Shown one piece after another: positions 9,020-16,230 of a stretch of 64,000 nt of DNA (position 1 is its first letter; every line of letters begins with the position of its first letter). This DNA is from Bacteroidota bacterium (lineage in GTDB: Bacteria; Bacteroidota; Bacteroidia; 2-12-FULL-35-15): positions 101,704 to 165,703 of the forward strand of contig CANNHN010000005.1 in NCBI GenBank assembly GCA_947504725.1. The letters run 5' to 3'. Both the position numbers and the translations under genes were made by a program. A model generated the notes under the pieces. That model saw nothing but the letters and a program-made list of their open reading frames with translations, did no database searches and had not been told where the DNA came from.

Positions 9020-9940
9020 CTATTTAGGGTCTAATTCGTTTAAGCTTTTCAATAAAGATCGTTTCCCTTTTTTGTCATCATTGTTCTTAAAATAATAGGA
9101 AGAAAAGTTATTATAGATTACTTCAAGTTGATCGAATGAGCTTATTGCTTGAAGCGAATCTTTAATATAGGTATCCAAATAGTTTGGAAAATTGATGTAT
9201 TGGAATTTACTACCTAGCCTCTGAGAAATTTTTTCAATGATTTTATTATCGTATGATATTATTTCCATGTTTATAGTGCCAGAGGGTAAATCAATGTGTG
9301 CGATTCGGTATGGATCTTCCTTTAAAGAACCCGCACTAAATGAAAAGTGTATTTTTTTACTTTCAAAATACTCAACAGTTCCATGTTTTTCATGTCCAAT
9401 CCTTCCTCGTTCTTTTATTTGAGAATGTGCAATTAGTGTGTCAGTCAAGCCGAAATACTCTTGGCAGTAATCGAAATCGGCATAATAAGCAAAGCGTGCC
9501 TGTGCGCCATATATGATGGCCTTGTAAGGAATGTCTTTTAATAGCGATTTTAATTCTTTTCCTCTTTTTACATCCTTATCTGTATTAGAAAAATATAAAT
9601 AGCAATACCGTTCATCTGCAATGCCATGAGGAAATAGTGGAACTTCTTTCCCATTTACATCAATATCAACAAACATTTTTGTACGTATAAAAGTTTCACT
9701 TGCACTAAGAAGTAAAACAAGCAGAAGAAGCATGTTTAAATGCCTCCAATTCATTAAAGAAAAAGTATAAAATATTATAAAATAGATAAAAGGGATGCAA
9801 GGTATTATAAAGCGGGCATACATAAAATCGCCTCCCACTTTTGCTACAAAGAAAATCAGGTATACAATTAAAGTGCTTAAAACTGTAAGTAGAGGACTAT
9901 ATTCTTTTTGCAAAATAATTTTTTTAAGACCTAGTTTCAT
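9020..9940 (-). CDS. C-terminal fragment of the interrupted GT-C glycosyltransferase
   Basis: An open frame of 306 codons from the first ATG after the internal TAA at 10046. The same frame is open for 35 further codons upstream (10045 to 9941), with a membrane helix, so this ATG is not a natural start. It contains three or four membrane helices, the motif VGGDFMYARFIIPCIPF typical of the family, and a periplasmic soluble C-terminus of about 200 residues. It is not expected to act alone, since the catalytic Asp loop lies on the other fragment. Confidence 0.6.
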   Translation of the reverse strand: MKLGLKKIILQKEYSPLLTVLSTLIVYLIFFVAKVGGDFMYARFIIPCIPFIYFIIFYTFSLMNWRHLNMLLLLVLLLSASETFIRTKMFVDIDVNGKEVPLFPHGIADERYCYLYFSNTDKDVKRGKELKSLLKDIPYKAIIYGAQARFAYYADFDYCQEYFGLTDTLIAHSQIKERGRIGHEKHGTVEYFESKKIHFSFSAGSLKEDPYRIAHIDLPSGTINMEIISYDNKIIEKISQRLGSKFQYINFPNYLDTYIKDSLQAISSFDQLEVIYNNFSSYYFKNNDDKKGKRSLLKSLNELDPK

Positions 9941-10045
9941 TGTTGCAATGAAAAGGAAGAGTAATGAGATTATAATAAGGAAGGATGTGAAGTGACATTT
10001 GAAATACAGCCAGATATAGTAAAATCCTTGGAAAAATGCATTCTC

Positions 10046-10702
10046 TTAGCCCAATTTAACATAGTAAGTATTTGGGAAAATGAAACCATAATAATTGTAT
10101 CTCCATAAAAAATAAGGGAGATAGATTAGTAGAATGGAGGCGTTAAAGATGAAATGAAATTTTATTAATTCAGAGGTGGTTGTTCTGTTTGTAATGTTCC
10201 GGATGAATAATAATACATTCATAAAAATGAGAATCAACATCACATCCGGGCGAGTCATAAGTCCCAAACAAATAAATAAGCCGGATAAAAGAAGTCGTTT
10301 AGTGAGGTTGAACTCAGTGAAAAAATAAATATAGAAAGCAGTACTTAATAAAAATGTCACAAAAGAAACTTCTAATCCTCCTGTTGCCCAGGCATTGTAA
10401 TCATAGTTGAGTGCTAAGGCCAGTGTAATGAATGGGAAGATGAATTTATTTTTTAATAAAGAAATTTTATACCCAATTAGCGAAAAAACAATTAATGTTC
10501 CTGTGGAAAAAATCATACCCAAAACAATTGTTGTATTTCCAGCGTCAAACCTGAGCCAAGTGAAAAAAGAAACGATCAGCAGCCAGAGGAAATCGGTGTA
10601 GCCTTCAACGTATTCTCCAGCATTATAAACCCATCCATTCCCTTCATTAAAATTTTGCACATATCTTAAGGCAATAAATATATCGTCTCCAAGCCACCGC
10701 AT
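10046..10702 (-). CDS. N-terminal/middle fragment of the interrupted GT-C glycosyltransferase
   Basis: A 218-codon open frame between the two in-frame TAA codons. It starts MRWLGDDIFIALRYVQNF. The DD pair in the first periplasmic loop corresponds to the catalytic acid region of GT-C enzymes, and NAGEYVEGYTDFLW is a family hallmark. About six membrane helices follow, and it ends PNTYYVKLG at the stop, where intact homologues continue. Its ATG lies immediately after the first TAA, so it could be reinitiated but would lack the N-terminal helix. Confidence 0.6.
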   Translation of the reverse strand: MRWLGDDIFIALRYVQNFNEGNGWVYNAGEYVEGYTDFLWLLIVSFFTWLRFDAGNTTIVLGMIFSTGTLIVFSLIGYKISLLKNKFIFPFITLALALNYDYNAWATGGLEVSFVTFLLSTAFYIYFFTEFNLTKRLLLSGLFICLGLMTRPDVMLILIFMNVLLFIRNITNRTTTSELIKFHFIFNASILLIYLPYFLWRYNYYGFIFPNTYYVKLG

Positions 10703-10792
10703 TTTTTATGAAATAAAAATACTTAGGCAAATTCCCAACATTGCCAAGATAAAATGATTGCGTTTTAGTTGTTTTGCGAATTCTGTCATTGC

Positions 10793-11902
10793 TTAATTAT
10801 TTCCAGAAATAACCTCAATAATAAATGAGTATGCCGAAGGCAATAAATCAAATCCACTGCTATTTACTATATAGGGTGTAACTAAAAAATTTATCAATGT
10901 TAATATTAATACAAATCGGGTAAATTTTTCTGTTTCCCATATCATTTTTAATTTTTCGGCAGCAATTATAATAACTGGAAAGCCTAAGCATAGCATCCGT
11001 GTTATATCAAATGCTATTATTAACTGTAAAATGTCACAGGCTATTATAGTTAAAATTATAATTGACAAAGAGTACTCTTTATTCTTAAATGTTTTATATA
11101 GGATGTAAATTGGGAAAAACCAAAAGAGCTTAAATGCAAAAAATAATCCTGCGGGTAAAAGCGGTGCTATTTTACTTGTTGCAAAATCAATATTTTTTTG
11201 TGAAAAATAATAAGATAAGTCATATTCTACAGGAGTATTAATAGAAACCCAATGACGGTATATTAAAAGAGGTAGAATTGCAAGTGTATATCCTAAAAGG
11301 TACTTCAATATATTCGTTTTTGATTTGCTTGTGCAATACAGAGCATATAGGAAAAGTCCAGGCAGCATAAATAAACTGCTTTCGTGCGTTAGTAATGCTA
11401 AGCAGAAAAAGGTGGTAGTCGAAAAAATGTTTCGAACGAATGCAAATGACAAAAAGATGAAAAAATAAAATGCAGCATCTGTATAACCAGCAGCAACAAG
11501 CTGAATATAAATAGTAGCTGAAAACGCTATTAGTCCTGTAAATAAAATTGAATCAATAGGACTGTATTGCTTTTTTCTATACACCCAATAGATGGATGAA
11601 ATAAAAAGTAGTGAAAAGGTTAATGGAATTATAAAAAATAATTCTCCACGCAAAAAAGTAACATATCCAATTAAAGAAGGTAATATGCGATAACGCAAAG
11701 GGTTAGGAGTCGAAAAATCAAATGGATTGTTTGATAGTAAGGAATATTGTAAGCCATGATAAGCCGCTTCAAACCTTGGTGTGATATAAAGCATGTCAAA
11801 TCCTAAAATAATGAAGCCTATTACAAAACTAGCTATGATTAAGCCACTTTTGTTTTCGAGGTTTTCGCAGAATGTGTTTATTTTTTTTGTGAATGTGTTC
11901 AT
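10793..11902 (-). CDS. Polytopic membrane protein, GT-C glycosyltransferase-like
   Basis: A 369-residue integral membrane protein with about nine hydrophobic helices and short loops. The segment NPLRYRILPSLIGYV followed by further helices resembles bacterial GT-C/mannosyltransferase-like membrane proteins, but I see no clear catalytic motif, so the assignment is tentative. Its ATG overlaps the stop codon of the upstream hydrolase gene by 4 bp (11899-11902). The interrupted glycosyltransferase begins 4 bp after its stop. The three therefore form one operon, perhaps for a cell-surface glycan or glycolipid. Confidence 0.7.
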   Translation of the reverse strand: MNTFTKKINTFCENLENKSGLIIASFVIGFIILGFDMLYITPRFEAAYHGLQYSLLSNNPFDFSTPNPLRYRILPSLIGYVTFLRGELFFIIPLTFSLLFISSIYWVYRKKQYSPIDSILFTGLIAFSATIYIQLVAAGYTDAAFYFFIFLSFAFVRNIFSTTTFFCLALLTHESSLFMLPGLFLYALYCTSKSKTNILKYLLGYTLAILPLLIYRHWVSINTPVEYDLSYYFSQKNIDFATSKIAPLLPAGLFFAFKLFWFFPIYILYKTFKNKEYSLSIIILTIIACDILQLIIAFDITRMLCLGFPVIIIAAEKLKMIWETEKFTRFVLILTLINFLVTPYIVNSSGFDLLPSAYSFIIEVISGNN

Positions 11903-12723
11903 TTAATAATATCCATAAACCGTTTCACAAACTCTCCTCTATAAAATTTACTTGCGGCAATGTGTGGTCCTTTTATTTCCCAAAATTCTTTTGGCGCAAT
12001 GGCTTTGTCAAACAGTTCTTTCCCCATATAAAATGGGCACGTTTCATCTTCTGTGCTATGAATAATTAATTTTGGAATGGTTACTTTATCAATTTCTTCA
12101 ATAGCATCGTATTTTGAGGGAACCAATAATTTTGTCAGCCATTTTGGAGCGCCACTTTTTTTACCAACATGGATAGCCATTAGTTCGTGACCGCTAAAAG
12201 CTCCTTCCACAATTAATGCATCAATTAAATTTTGTTCTTTAGCTGCAACTACACAAGATAAGTGTCCGCCCAAAGATTGTCCGAACAAAACTAGTTTTGT
12301 GTTTTTTACATCTTCTCTTGCTTTGATATAATGCAAAGCCGCAATTCCATCTTCTAAAACATGTTCTTGAGATTCTTTTCCTTCGGATTTTCCGAATCCC
12401 TGATAATCAAAAGTTAAAACTTGAAAACCAGCTTGAATTAATGAATCCGAGAATTGGTATTGATAAGAGATGTTTGCTGCATTTCCATGAAAATGTAAAA
12501 TAGTTCCAATAACGGGTTTGTCTTTTGGTTTAAAAAACCAGCCATTTAAGTTGTTGCCATTAGCAGATTTAAAGTTAACTTCTTCTAAATAATACTTAGA
12601 AGTATCAGGAAAGTATTTAAATTCTTTGTAAGGAGCATAAAAGAAGGAGGAGGTGCTGCAGGAGGAAAGCCCTATAAGGGCTATTAAAAGGTAGATAATG
12701 TTGCTTTTAATTGGTCTTTTCAT
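11899..12723 (-). CDS. Alpha/beta hydrolase lipoprotein
   Basis: A 274-residue protein with a lipoprotein signal (MKRPIKSNIIYLLIALIGLS then SC). The alpha/beta hydrolase core shows the oxyanion strand ILHFHGNAANISYQ, nucleophile elbow FGQSLGGHLS (Ser), acid Asp in IIHSTEDETCPFY and a late His in KGPHIAAS. It resembles ABHD13/17-type esterases of unknown substrate. It is first in a three-gene operon with two membrane glycosyltransferase-like proteins, and is therefore likely involved in envelope lipid or glycan metabolism (inference). Confidence 0.85.
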   Translation of the reverse strand: MKRPIKSNIIYLLIALIGLSSCSTSSFFYAPYKEFKYFPDTSKYYLEEVNFKSANGNNLNGWFFKPKDKPVIGTILHFHGNAANISYQYQFSDSLIQAGFQVLTFDYQGFGKSEGKESQEHVLEDGIAALHYIKAREDVKNTKLVLFGQSLGGHLSCVVAAKEQNLIDALIVEGAFSGHELMAIHVGKKSGAPKWLTKLLVPSKYDAIEEIDKVTIPKLIIHSTEDETCPFYMGKELFDKAIAPKEFWEIKGPHIAASKFYRGEFVKRFMDIIK

Positions 12724-12761
12724 CTAGTAAGTTCTATTTAAATCAATATTAGCAATAAAAA

Positions 12762-12792
12762 TTTGATTTGGTAAGTAAGTATTGTATATTTG
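12762..12792 (+). promoter_or_regulatory. Bacteroidota-type promoter for cspA
   Basis: TTTG at 12762-12765, a 19-nt spacer and TATATTTG at 12785-12792 match the housekeeping consensus exactly (TTTG, 19-21 nt, TAnnTTTG). It leaves a 5' leader of roughly 25 nt before the ATG at 12824. Confidence 0.75.
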
Positions 12793-12823
12793 TTATAGTA
12801 TTAATTATTAATTTTTAAATTGA

Positions 12824-13015
12824 ATGAAAACAGGTACAGTAAAATTTTTCAATGTTTCTAAAGGTTTTGGTTTTATCACAGTTGATGGAACTAACCAAGA
12901 ATTGTTTGTTCACGTTACAGGATTGGTTGACCAAATTCGTGATGGTGATAAAGTAACTTTTGAAGAAGCAGAAGGTAAAAAAGGTTTAAATGCAGTAAAT
13001 GTTAAAAAGGCATAA
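12824..13015 (+). CDS. cspA: Cold-shock domain protein (CspA family)
   Basis: A 63-residue single cold-shock domain: MKTGTVKFFNVSKGFGFI carries RNP1 (KGFGFI) and LFVHVTGL corresponds to RNP2. It binds single-stranded RNA/DNA and melts structured mRNA. It is monocistronic, with its own consensus promoter and a terminator 28 bp downstream. It lacks the long 5' leader of E. coli cspA, so cold regulation of that kind is not indicated. Confidence 0.95.
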   Translation: MKTGTVKFFNVSKGFGFITVDGTNQELFVHVTGLVDQIRDGDKVTFEEAEGKKGLNAVNVKKA

Positions 13016-13042
13016 TTGTAAAAAACATTTTTATTAAAAGAG

Positions 13043-13070
13043 AAGCTCTGAGGTAACTTGGGGCTTTTTT
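13043..13070 (+). terminator. Rho-independent terminator after cspA
   Basis: Stem AAGCTCT with TTGGGGCTT (G-T pairs) followed by T7. Confidence 0.75.
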
Positions 13071-13102
13071 TGTGCAAGTTTTGCGCTACTTAATAAATTG
13101 CA

Positions 13103-13186
13103 CGTCATTGCGAGGAACGAAGCAATCTTGTTCAATGGTGGCTAGTGTCCTCATCATGAGAGATTGCTTCGTCCCTCGCAATGACG
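13103..13186. repeat. Interspersed palindrome (GTCATTGCGAGG family), copy 1
   Basis: CGTCATTGCGAGGAACGAAG at the left is mirrored on the right by its near reverse complement (AGATTGCTTCGTCCCTCGCA then ATGACG). It lies between the convergent 3' ends of cspA and the MORN protein gene. A related copy is at 37498-37597. Confidence 0.85.
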
Positions 13187-13221
13187 CTCTGAAATAAAGC
13201 TTACGTATATAGGTGGAGATT

Positions 13222-13950
13222 TTAGTTGGTTACTTCTTCTCCTTTAACCCATTTTTGTTGCGTCACTTTCCCTCTTTCATCATACTCTTTCCACTCTCCA
13301 TCTTTCTGGTAGTCGGTAACAGCTGGGTTGAAGATCATTGTTCCTTCAGCTTTGATGTTTCCATTTTCGTAGTATTCTTTTTTGGAGTATCTTTTCTTTT
13401 TAGGATCAATCATTTCAAAAATTTCCTGTGGTTTTCCGTCTTCAGTATAGGATTTACGAAAGATTAAGTATTCCATGCTCTTGGAATTTTCTTCCGTGTA
13501 TTCAACTTGGCCATTTGGATAATAATCGGTCCACACTTGCTCGCTACCATCATAAAAAGTAATATCAGACTTTATTTTACCATCGGAATAAAAGAGTTGC
13601 AAATTGGAACGTTTGAAATCTAATTGCTTAAATGAACGTTCTGCATTACCATTAGAATAAAAATTTTTGTAAATTTTCAAGTGACCGTCTTCATAAAATC
13701 CTTTATGTAATGATTGTCCTGTTTCATAAACATCTTCTAACCAACCTTGACAAGCATATCCTTTTTTATCATTACGAACTGAATCACCACCGGTATAAAA
13801 ATTTAATTTTTCATACATAGTAATTCCGTAAGTAGGGTCAACCACTTTTGCTTCATTGTATTTTACAGGCACAGGAATTTGCCCAAAAAATTGTGCAAAC
13901 GACAATTTAATAGAAATAGTTAAAAGAAAAAGTAAGAGTAGTTTTTTCAT
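13222..13950 (-). CDS. MORN-repeat (YwqK-like) secreted protein
   Basis: Starting at the ATG at 13950 (MKKLLLLFLLTISIKLSFAQ, a clean signal peptide) it is 242 residues. It contains MORN-2-type repeats: GFYEDGHLKIYKNFYSNG, YSDGKIKSDITFYDG, YYPNGQVEY, YYENGNIKAEG and GEWKEYDERGKV. These repeats form beta-hairpin stacks. Databases label many such proteins as YwqK antitoxin, but no toxin gene is near and the protein is exported, so I do not call it an antitoxin. The same frame stays open upstream to 14103, but the terminator at 13993-14028 lies there, so the longer start is unlikely. Confidence 0.8.
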   Translation of the reverse strand: MKKLLLLFLLTISIKLSFAQFFGQIPVPVKYNEAKVVDPTYGITMYEKLNFYTGGDSVRNDKKGYACQGWLEDVYETGQSLHKGFYEDGHLKIYKNFYSNGNAERSFKQLDFKRSNLQLFYSDGKIKSDITFYDGSEQVWTDYYPNGQVEYTEENSKSMEYLIFRKSYTEDGKPQEIFEMIDPKKKRYSKKEYYENGNIKAEGTMIFNPAVTDYQKDGEWKEYDERGKVTQQKWVKGEEVTN

Positions 13951-13992
13951 TAAATGGGTATTCTGTTTGCTTTTATTGTGTGAATATAAAAA

Positions 13993-14028
13993 AAAATCTC
14001 CGTTCATAGTGTTTTGAACGGAGATTTT
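13993..14028 (-). terminator. Terminator downstream of trxB
   Basis: A perfect 14-bp stem (AAAATCTCCGTTCA and its complement) around an 8-nt loop, 20 bp after the trxB stop. On the minus strand it is followed by a T run. It separates trxB from the MORN protein gene. Confidence 0.9.
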
Positions 14029-14048
14029 GACAAAAAGTTTACTATTGT

Positions 14049-14990
14049 TTAATGAATGCCATTGGCTGCAAGGTATCTTTCGGCATCCAAAGCGCCCATA
14101 CAACCACTTCCAGCAGCTGTAACTGCTTGTCTGTAAATATGGTCTTGAGCATCGCCAGTAGCGAATACTCCTGGAACATTTGTTTTGCTAGAACCAGGAA
14201 TCGTTTGGATATATCCAGTTTCATCTAAGGTTAAATAATCCTTAAAAATAGCTGTATTGGGTTGATGTCCGATAGCGACAAAGAAACCTGTAACATCCAA
14301 TTTTCTTTCTTCACCTTTATCATTTACAATTAAAGCTGCTTCAACAGATTTTCCACCTAAAATTTCTTTTGTTGAAGAATTATAGAGCACTTCAATGTTT
14401 GGCGTATTTAACACTCTGGTTTGCATTGCTTTAGAAGCACGCATTTCGTCTCTTCGCACAATCATGTATACTTTTTTACAAAGTTTTGCAAGATAGGTTG
14501 CTTCTTCGGCAGCAGTATCTCCAGCGCCAACAATGGCAACATCTTGTCCTTTAAAAAAGAATCCATCACAAACAGCACAAGCAGAAACTCCGAAGCCATT
14601 TAATCTTTCTTCAGATGGCAATCCTAACCACTTTGCAGAAGCTCCAGTTGCGATAATAATAGTATCAGCAGTAATTGTCGTTTTTTCATCAATCACAACT
14701 TTGTGAATTGGGCCTGAAAAATCTACGGAAGTAGCCAATCCCCAACGAATATCAGTTCCAAAACGTTCGGCTTGTGCTTTAAAATCTTCCATCATTTCTG
14801 GTCCTTGCGTTCCTTTCGGGTAACCAGGGTAGTTTTCAACTTCAGTAGTGATGGTTAATTGTCCGCCTGGTTGTAATCCTTGGTACATAACAGGTTTTAA
14901 AGCAGCTCTAGCAGCATAGATTGCTGCAGTATATCCGGCAGGACCGCTACCGATAATCAGACATTTTACGTGTTCAATTTGTTCACTCAT
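14049..14990 (-). CDS. trxB: Thioredoxin-disulfide reductase
   Basis: A 313-residue FAD/NADPH enzyme that reduces thioredoxin in the cytoplasm. It has the FAD-binding GSGPAGYTAAIYAARA, the redox-active CAVC in FGVSACAVCDGFFF, the NADPH-binding GAGDTAAEEATYL and the C-terminal FAD motif GVFATGDAQD. Length and motif order are those of bacterial low-molecular-weight TrxB. A CACATAG palindrome sits 36 bp upstream of its start, so its promoter must lie within or beyond that element. Confidence 0.97.
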   Translation of the reverse strand: MSEQIEHVKCLIIGSGPAGYTAAIYAARAALKPVMYQGLQPGGQLTITTEVENYPGYPKGTQGPEMMEDFKAQAERFGTDIRWGLATSVDFSGPIHKVVIDEKTTITADTIIIATGASAKWLGLPSEERLNGFGVSACAVCDGFFFKGQDVAIVGAGDTAAEEATYLAKLCKKVYMIVRRDEMRASKAMQTRVLNTPNIEVLYNSSTKEILGGKSVEAALIVNDKGEERKLDVTGFFVAIGHQPNTAIFKDYLTLDETGYIQTIPGSSKTNVPGVFATGDAQDHIYRQAVTAAGSGCMGALDAERYLAANGIH

Positions 14991-15025
14991 AATTTTAGTT
15001 CTTCAATGGTGCTCTGTGTGGCTAT

Positions 15026-15223
15026 TTAACCACATAGAAACATAGTTATTTATTTTTTAATAATGATTTATTCAAATTTAATAAATCTCTTTTTTTTATG
15101 CTTTTTATTTGTTTGTTATTGTTTATTTCAGAAGAAGCAAGCTTCTTTTACATAGTGTGCTCAGCTCTGTTTAAAAATTTATTTTTCTATCTTTTTCTTT
15201 AACCTATGTACCTATGTGGTTAA
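15026..15223. repeat. CACATAG-family inverted-repeat element, copy 1
   Basis: A 198-bp element with terminal inverted repeats (TTAACCACATAGAAACATAG at the left; the complement of TTAACCACATAGGTACATAG at the right) and an inner 12-mer GAAGCAAGCTTC at 15134-15145. It fills most of the 347-bp gap between trxB and the DUF4249 gene. No gene or RNA is recognisable in that gap. Copy 2 is at 20258-20396. Confidence 0.85.
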
Positions 15224-15337
15224 TTTTTTCCATTTTGCCATTGATACAGGCTACGAAAATAGCATTTGTATGCATGCCTTTGTTTAGATTTTATCCACAA
15301 AAACAATAATTTTATTCTACTCTTAGTAATTGAACAA

Positions 15338-16219
15338 TTATGGTGTAGGCATAATGGTATCATAGCTAGCTGCAATTCCTGTCCAAGCACCTAATCCTCC
15401 ATTATCTATATTTCCTAAAACCGTTGTTGGTGATGCGAATGGATTTCCATTACTGGAAAGTGCCGCTTCAAAAGTGGTGAAAAAATCCTTGCTCGCTTTA
15501 TCAATTGAACAAAATTTAATATAAATGGTATCTGATTTTCGATAATAAAATCGTTCTTCATCGGAGTCATTTTCAATAGAATTTACATTATCTGTTGGGT
15601 CGTATGCTTTTGTATATGCAAATTCGAAACTTTTTCCATCAACTAATTTATCGTCAAAAGTTGATCCGTTTTGAGCAAGAAAGCGTCTGTCTTTTGTAGG
15701 TCGTTTAGCATACCATCTATAGTTGTTTCCTAATCCAGCAGGCTCACTTAAGCGAGCATTTGCAAATCCTAATGAATCTTCTGGGGGTTGTGGTTTCCAC
15801 CATACTGAATCTAAAGCTACAGGATATGGAATAGATGTAGTTGCTTTATAGATTTTACCATCAGCAGTTACAACGGTTAGAGAATAATTTTGCCCCGATG
15901 CTCCTATTATGGAGTTGCCTTGATAAACTACTCCAAGTGAAGAAGAACTGTCGATTGTTAAGCCTAAAGTATCAGTAATACTTCCATTTGATACATAAAC
16001 TGTCGCATCTAATACATATAAATCAGCAGCAGTTGCACCAGTAACGGTAGAAAACAAAGGTATTGTTCGTGTAATTAATACTTGCGCAAATTTTCCATTT
16101 TCGATAAGTCCTTCAATTACAATTTTGTTGTCTGAGTTCGGCAATGTCAAATCAACATCTTCGGTACATGCCGAAAAAAGAGCTAGAGACGAGAGACTAA
16201 TTATAAAATATTTTTTCAT
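15338..16219 (-). CDS. DUF4249 family lipoprotein, partner of the TonB receptor
   Basis: A 293-residue lipoprotein (MKKYFIISLSSLALFSAC; lipobox SAC). It has the DUF4249 opening KIVIEGLIENGKFAQVLITRT, an Ig-like domain, and a C-terminal half typical of the family. It starts 11 bp after the stop of the TonB-dependent receptor gene, the usual DUF4249/receptor arrangement, so the two are almost certainly co-expressed. By analogy it would be a surface-exposed lipoprotein helping the receptor capture its substrate. The substrate is unknown. Confidence 0.85.
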   Translation of the reverse strand: MKKYFIISLSSLALFSACTEDVDLTLPNSDNKIVIEGLIENGKFAQVLITRTIPLFSTVTGATAADLYVLDATVYVSNGSITDTLGLTIDSSSSLGVVYQGNSIIGASGQNYSLTVVTADGKIYKATTSIPYPVALDSVWWKPQPPEDSLGFANARLSEPAGLGNNYRWYAKRPTKDRRFLAQNGSTFDDKLVDGKSFEFAYTKAYDPTDNVNSIENDSDEERFYYRKSDTIYIKFCSIDKASKDFFTTFEAALSSNGNPFASPTTVLGNIDNGGLGAWTGIAASYDTIMPTP

Positions 16220-16230
16220 TTTAATATTTT

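Larger units (their letters stand above)
9020..10789 (-). pseudogene. GT-C glycosyltransferase gene interrupted by two in-frame TAA codons
   Basis: From an ATG at 10789, 4 bp after the stop of the upstream gene, one reading frame runs to the TAA at 9020. It is broken only by TAA at 10706-10708 (after codon 27) and TAA at 10046-10048. There is no frameshift: the sequence between the stops and after each remains in the same frame and keeps protein-like character. N-terminal piece: a basic start and one membrane helix. Middle piece: DDIFIALRY and a YVEGYTDFLW loop with many helices. C-terminal piece: VGGDFMYARFIIPCIP. These fit lipid-linked-sugar GT-C transferases (GT39/mannosyltransferase-like), about 590 codons in all. 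The simplest reading is a recently inactivated gene. Assembly error or stop readthrough are alternatives. Confidence 0.75.

Noticed and set aside
13222-13950. Toxin-antitoxin system (YwqK-type antitoxin)
   Set aside because: The protein has a signal peptide and MORN repeats, and there is no toxin gene beside it. The name is an annotation habit only.
13951-14103. Extended N-terminus of the MORN protein
   Set aside because: The upstream codons run through the trxB terminator and overlap trxB. The downstream ATG gives a proper signal peptide.
14991-15337. Small RNA or tRNA gene in the 347-bp gap
   Set aside because: The only structure is the CACATAG inverted-repeat element. No tRNA cloverleaf or T-loop motif is present.
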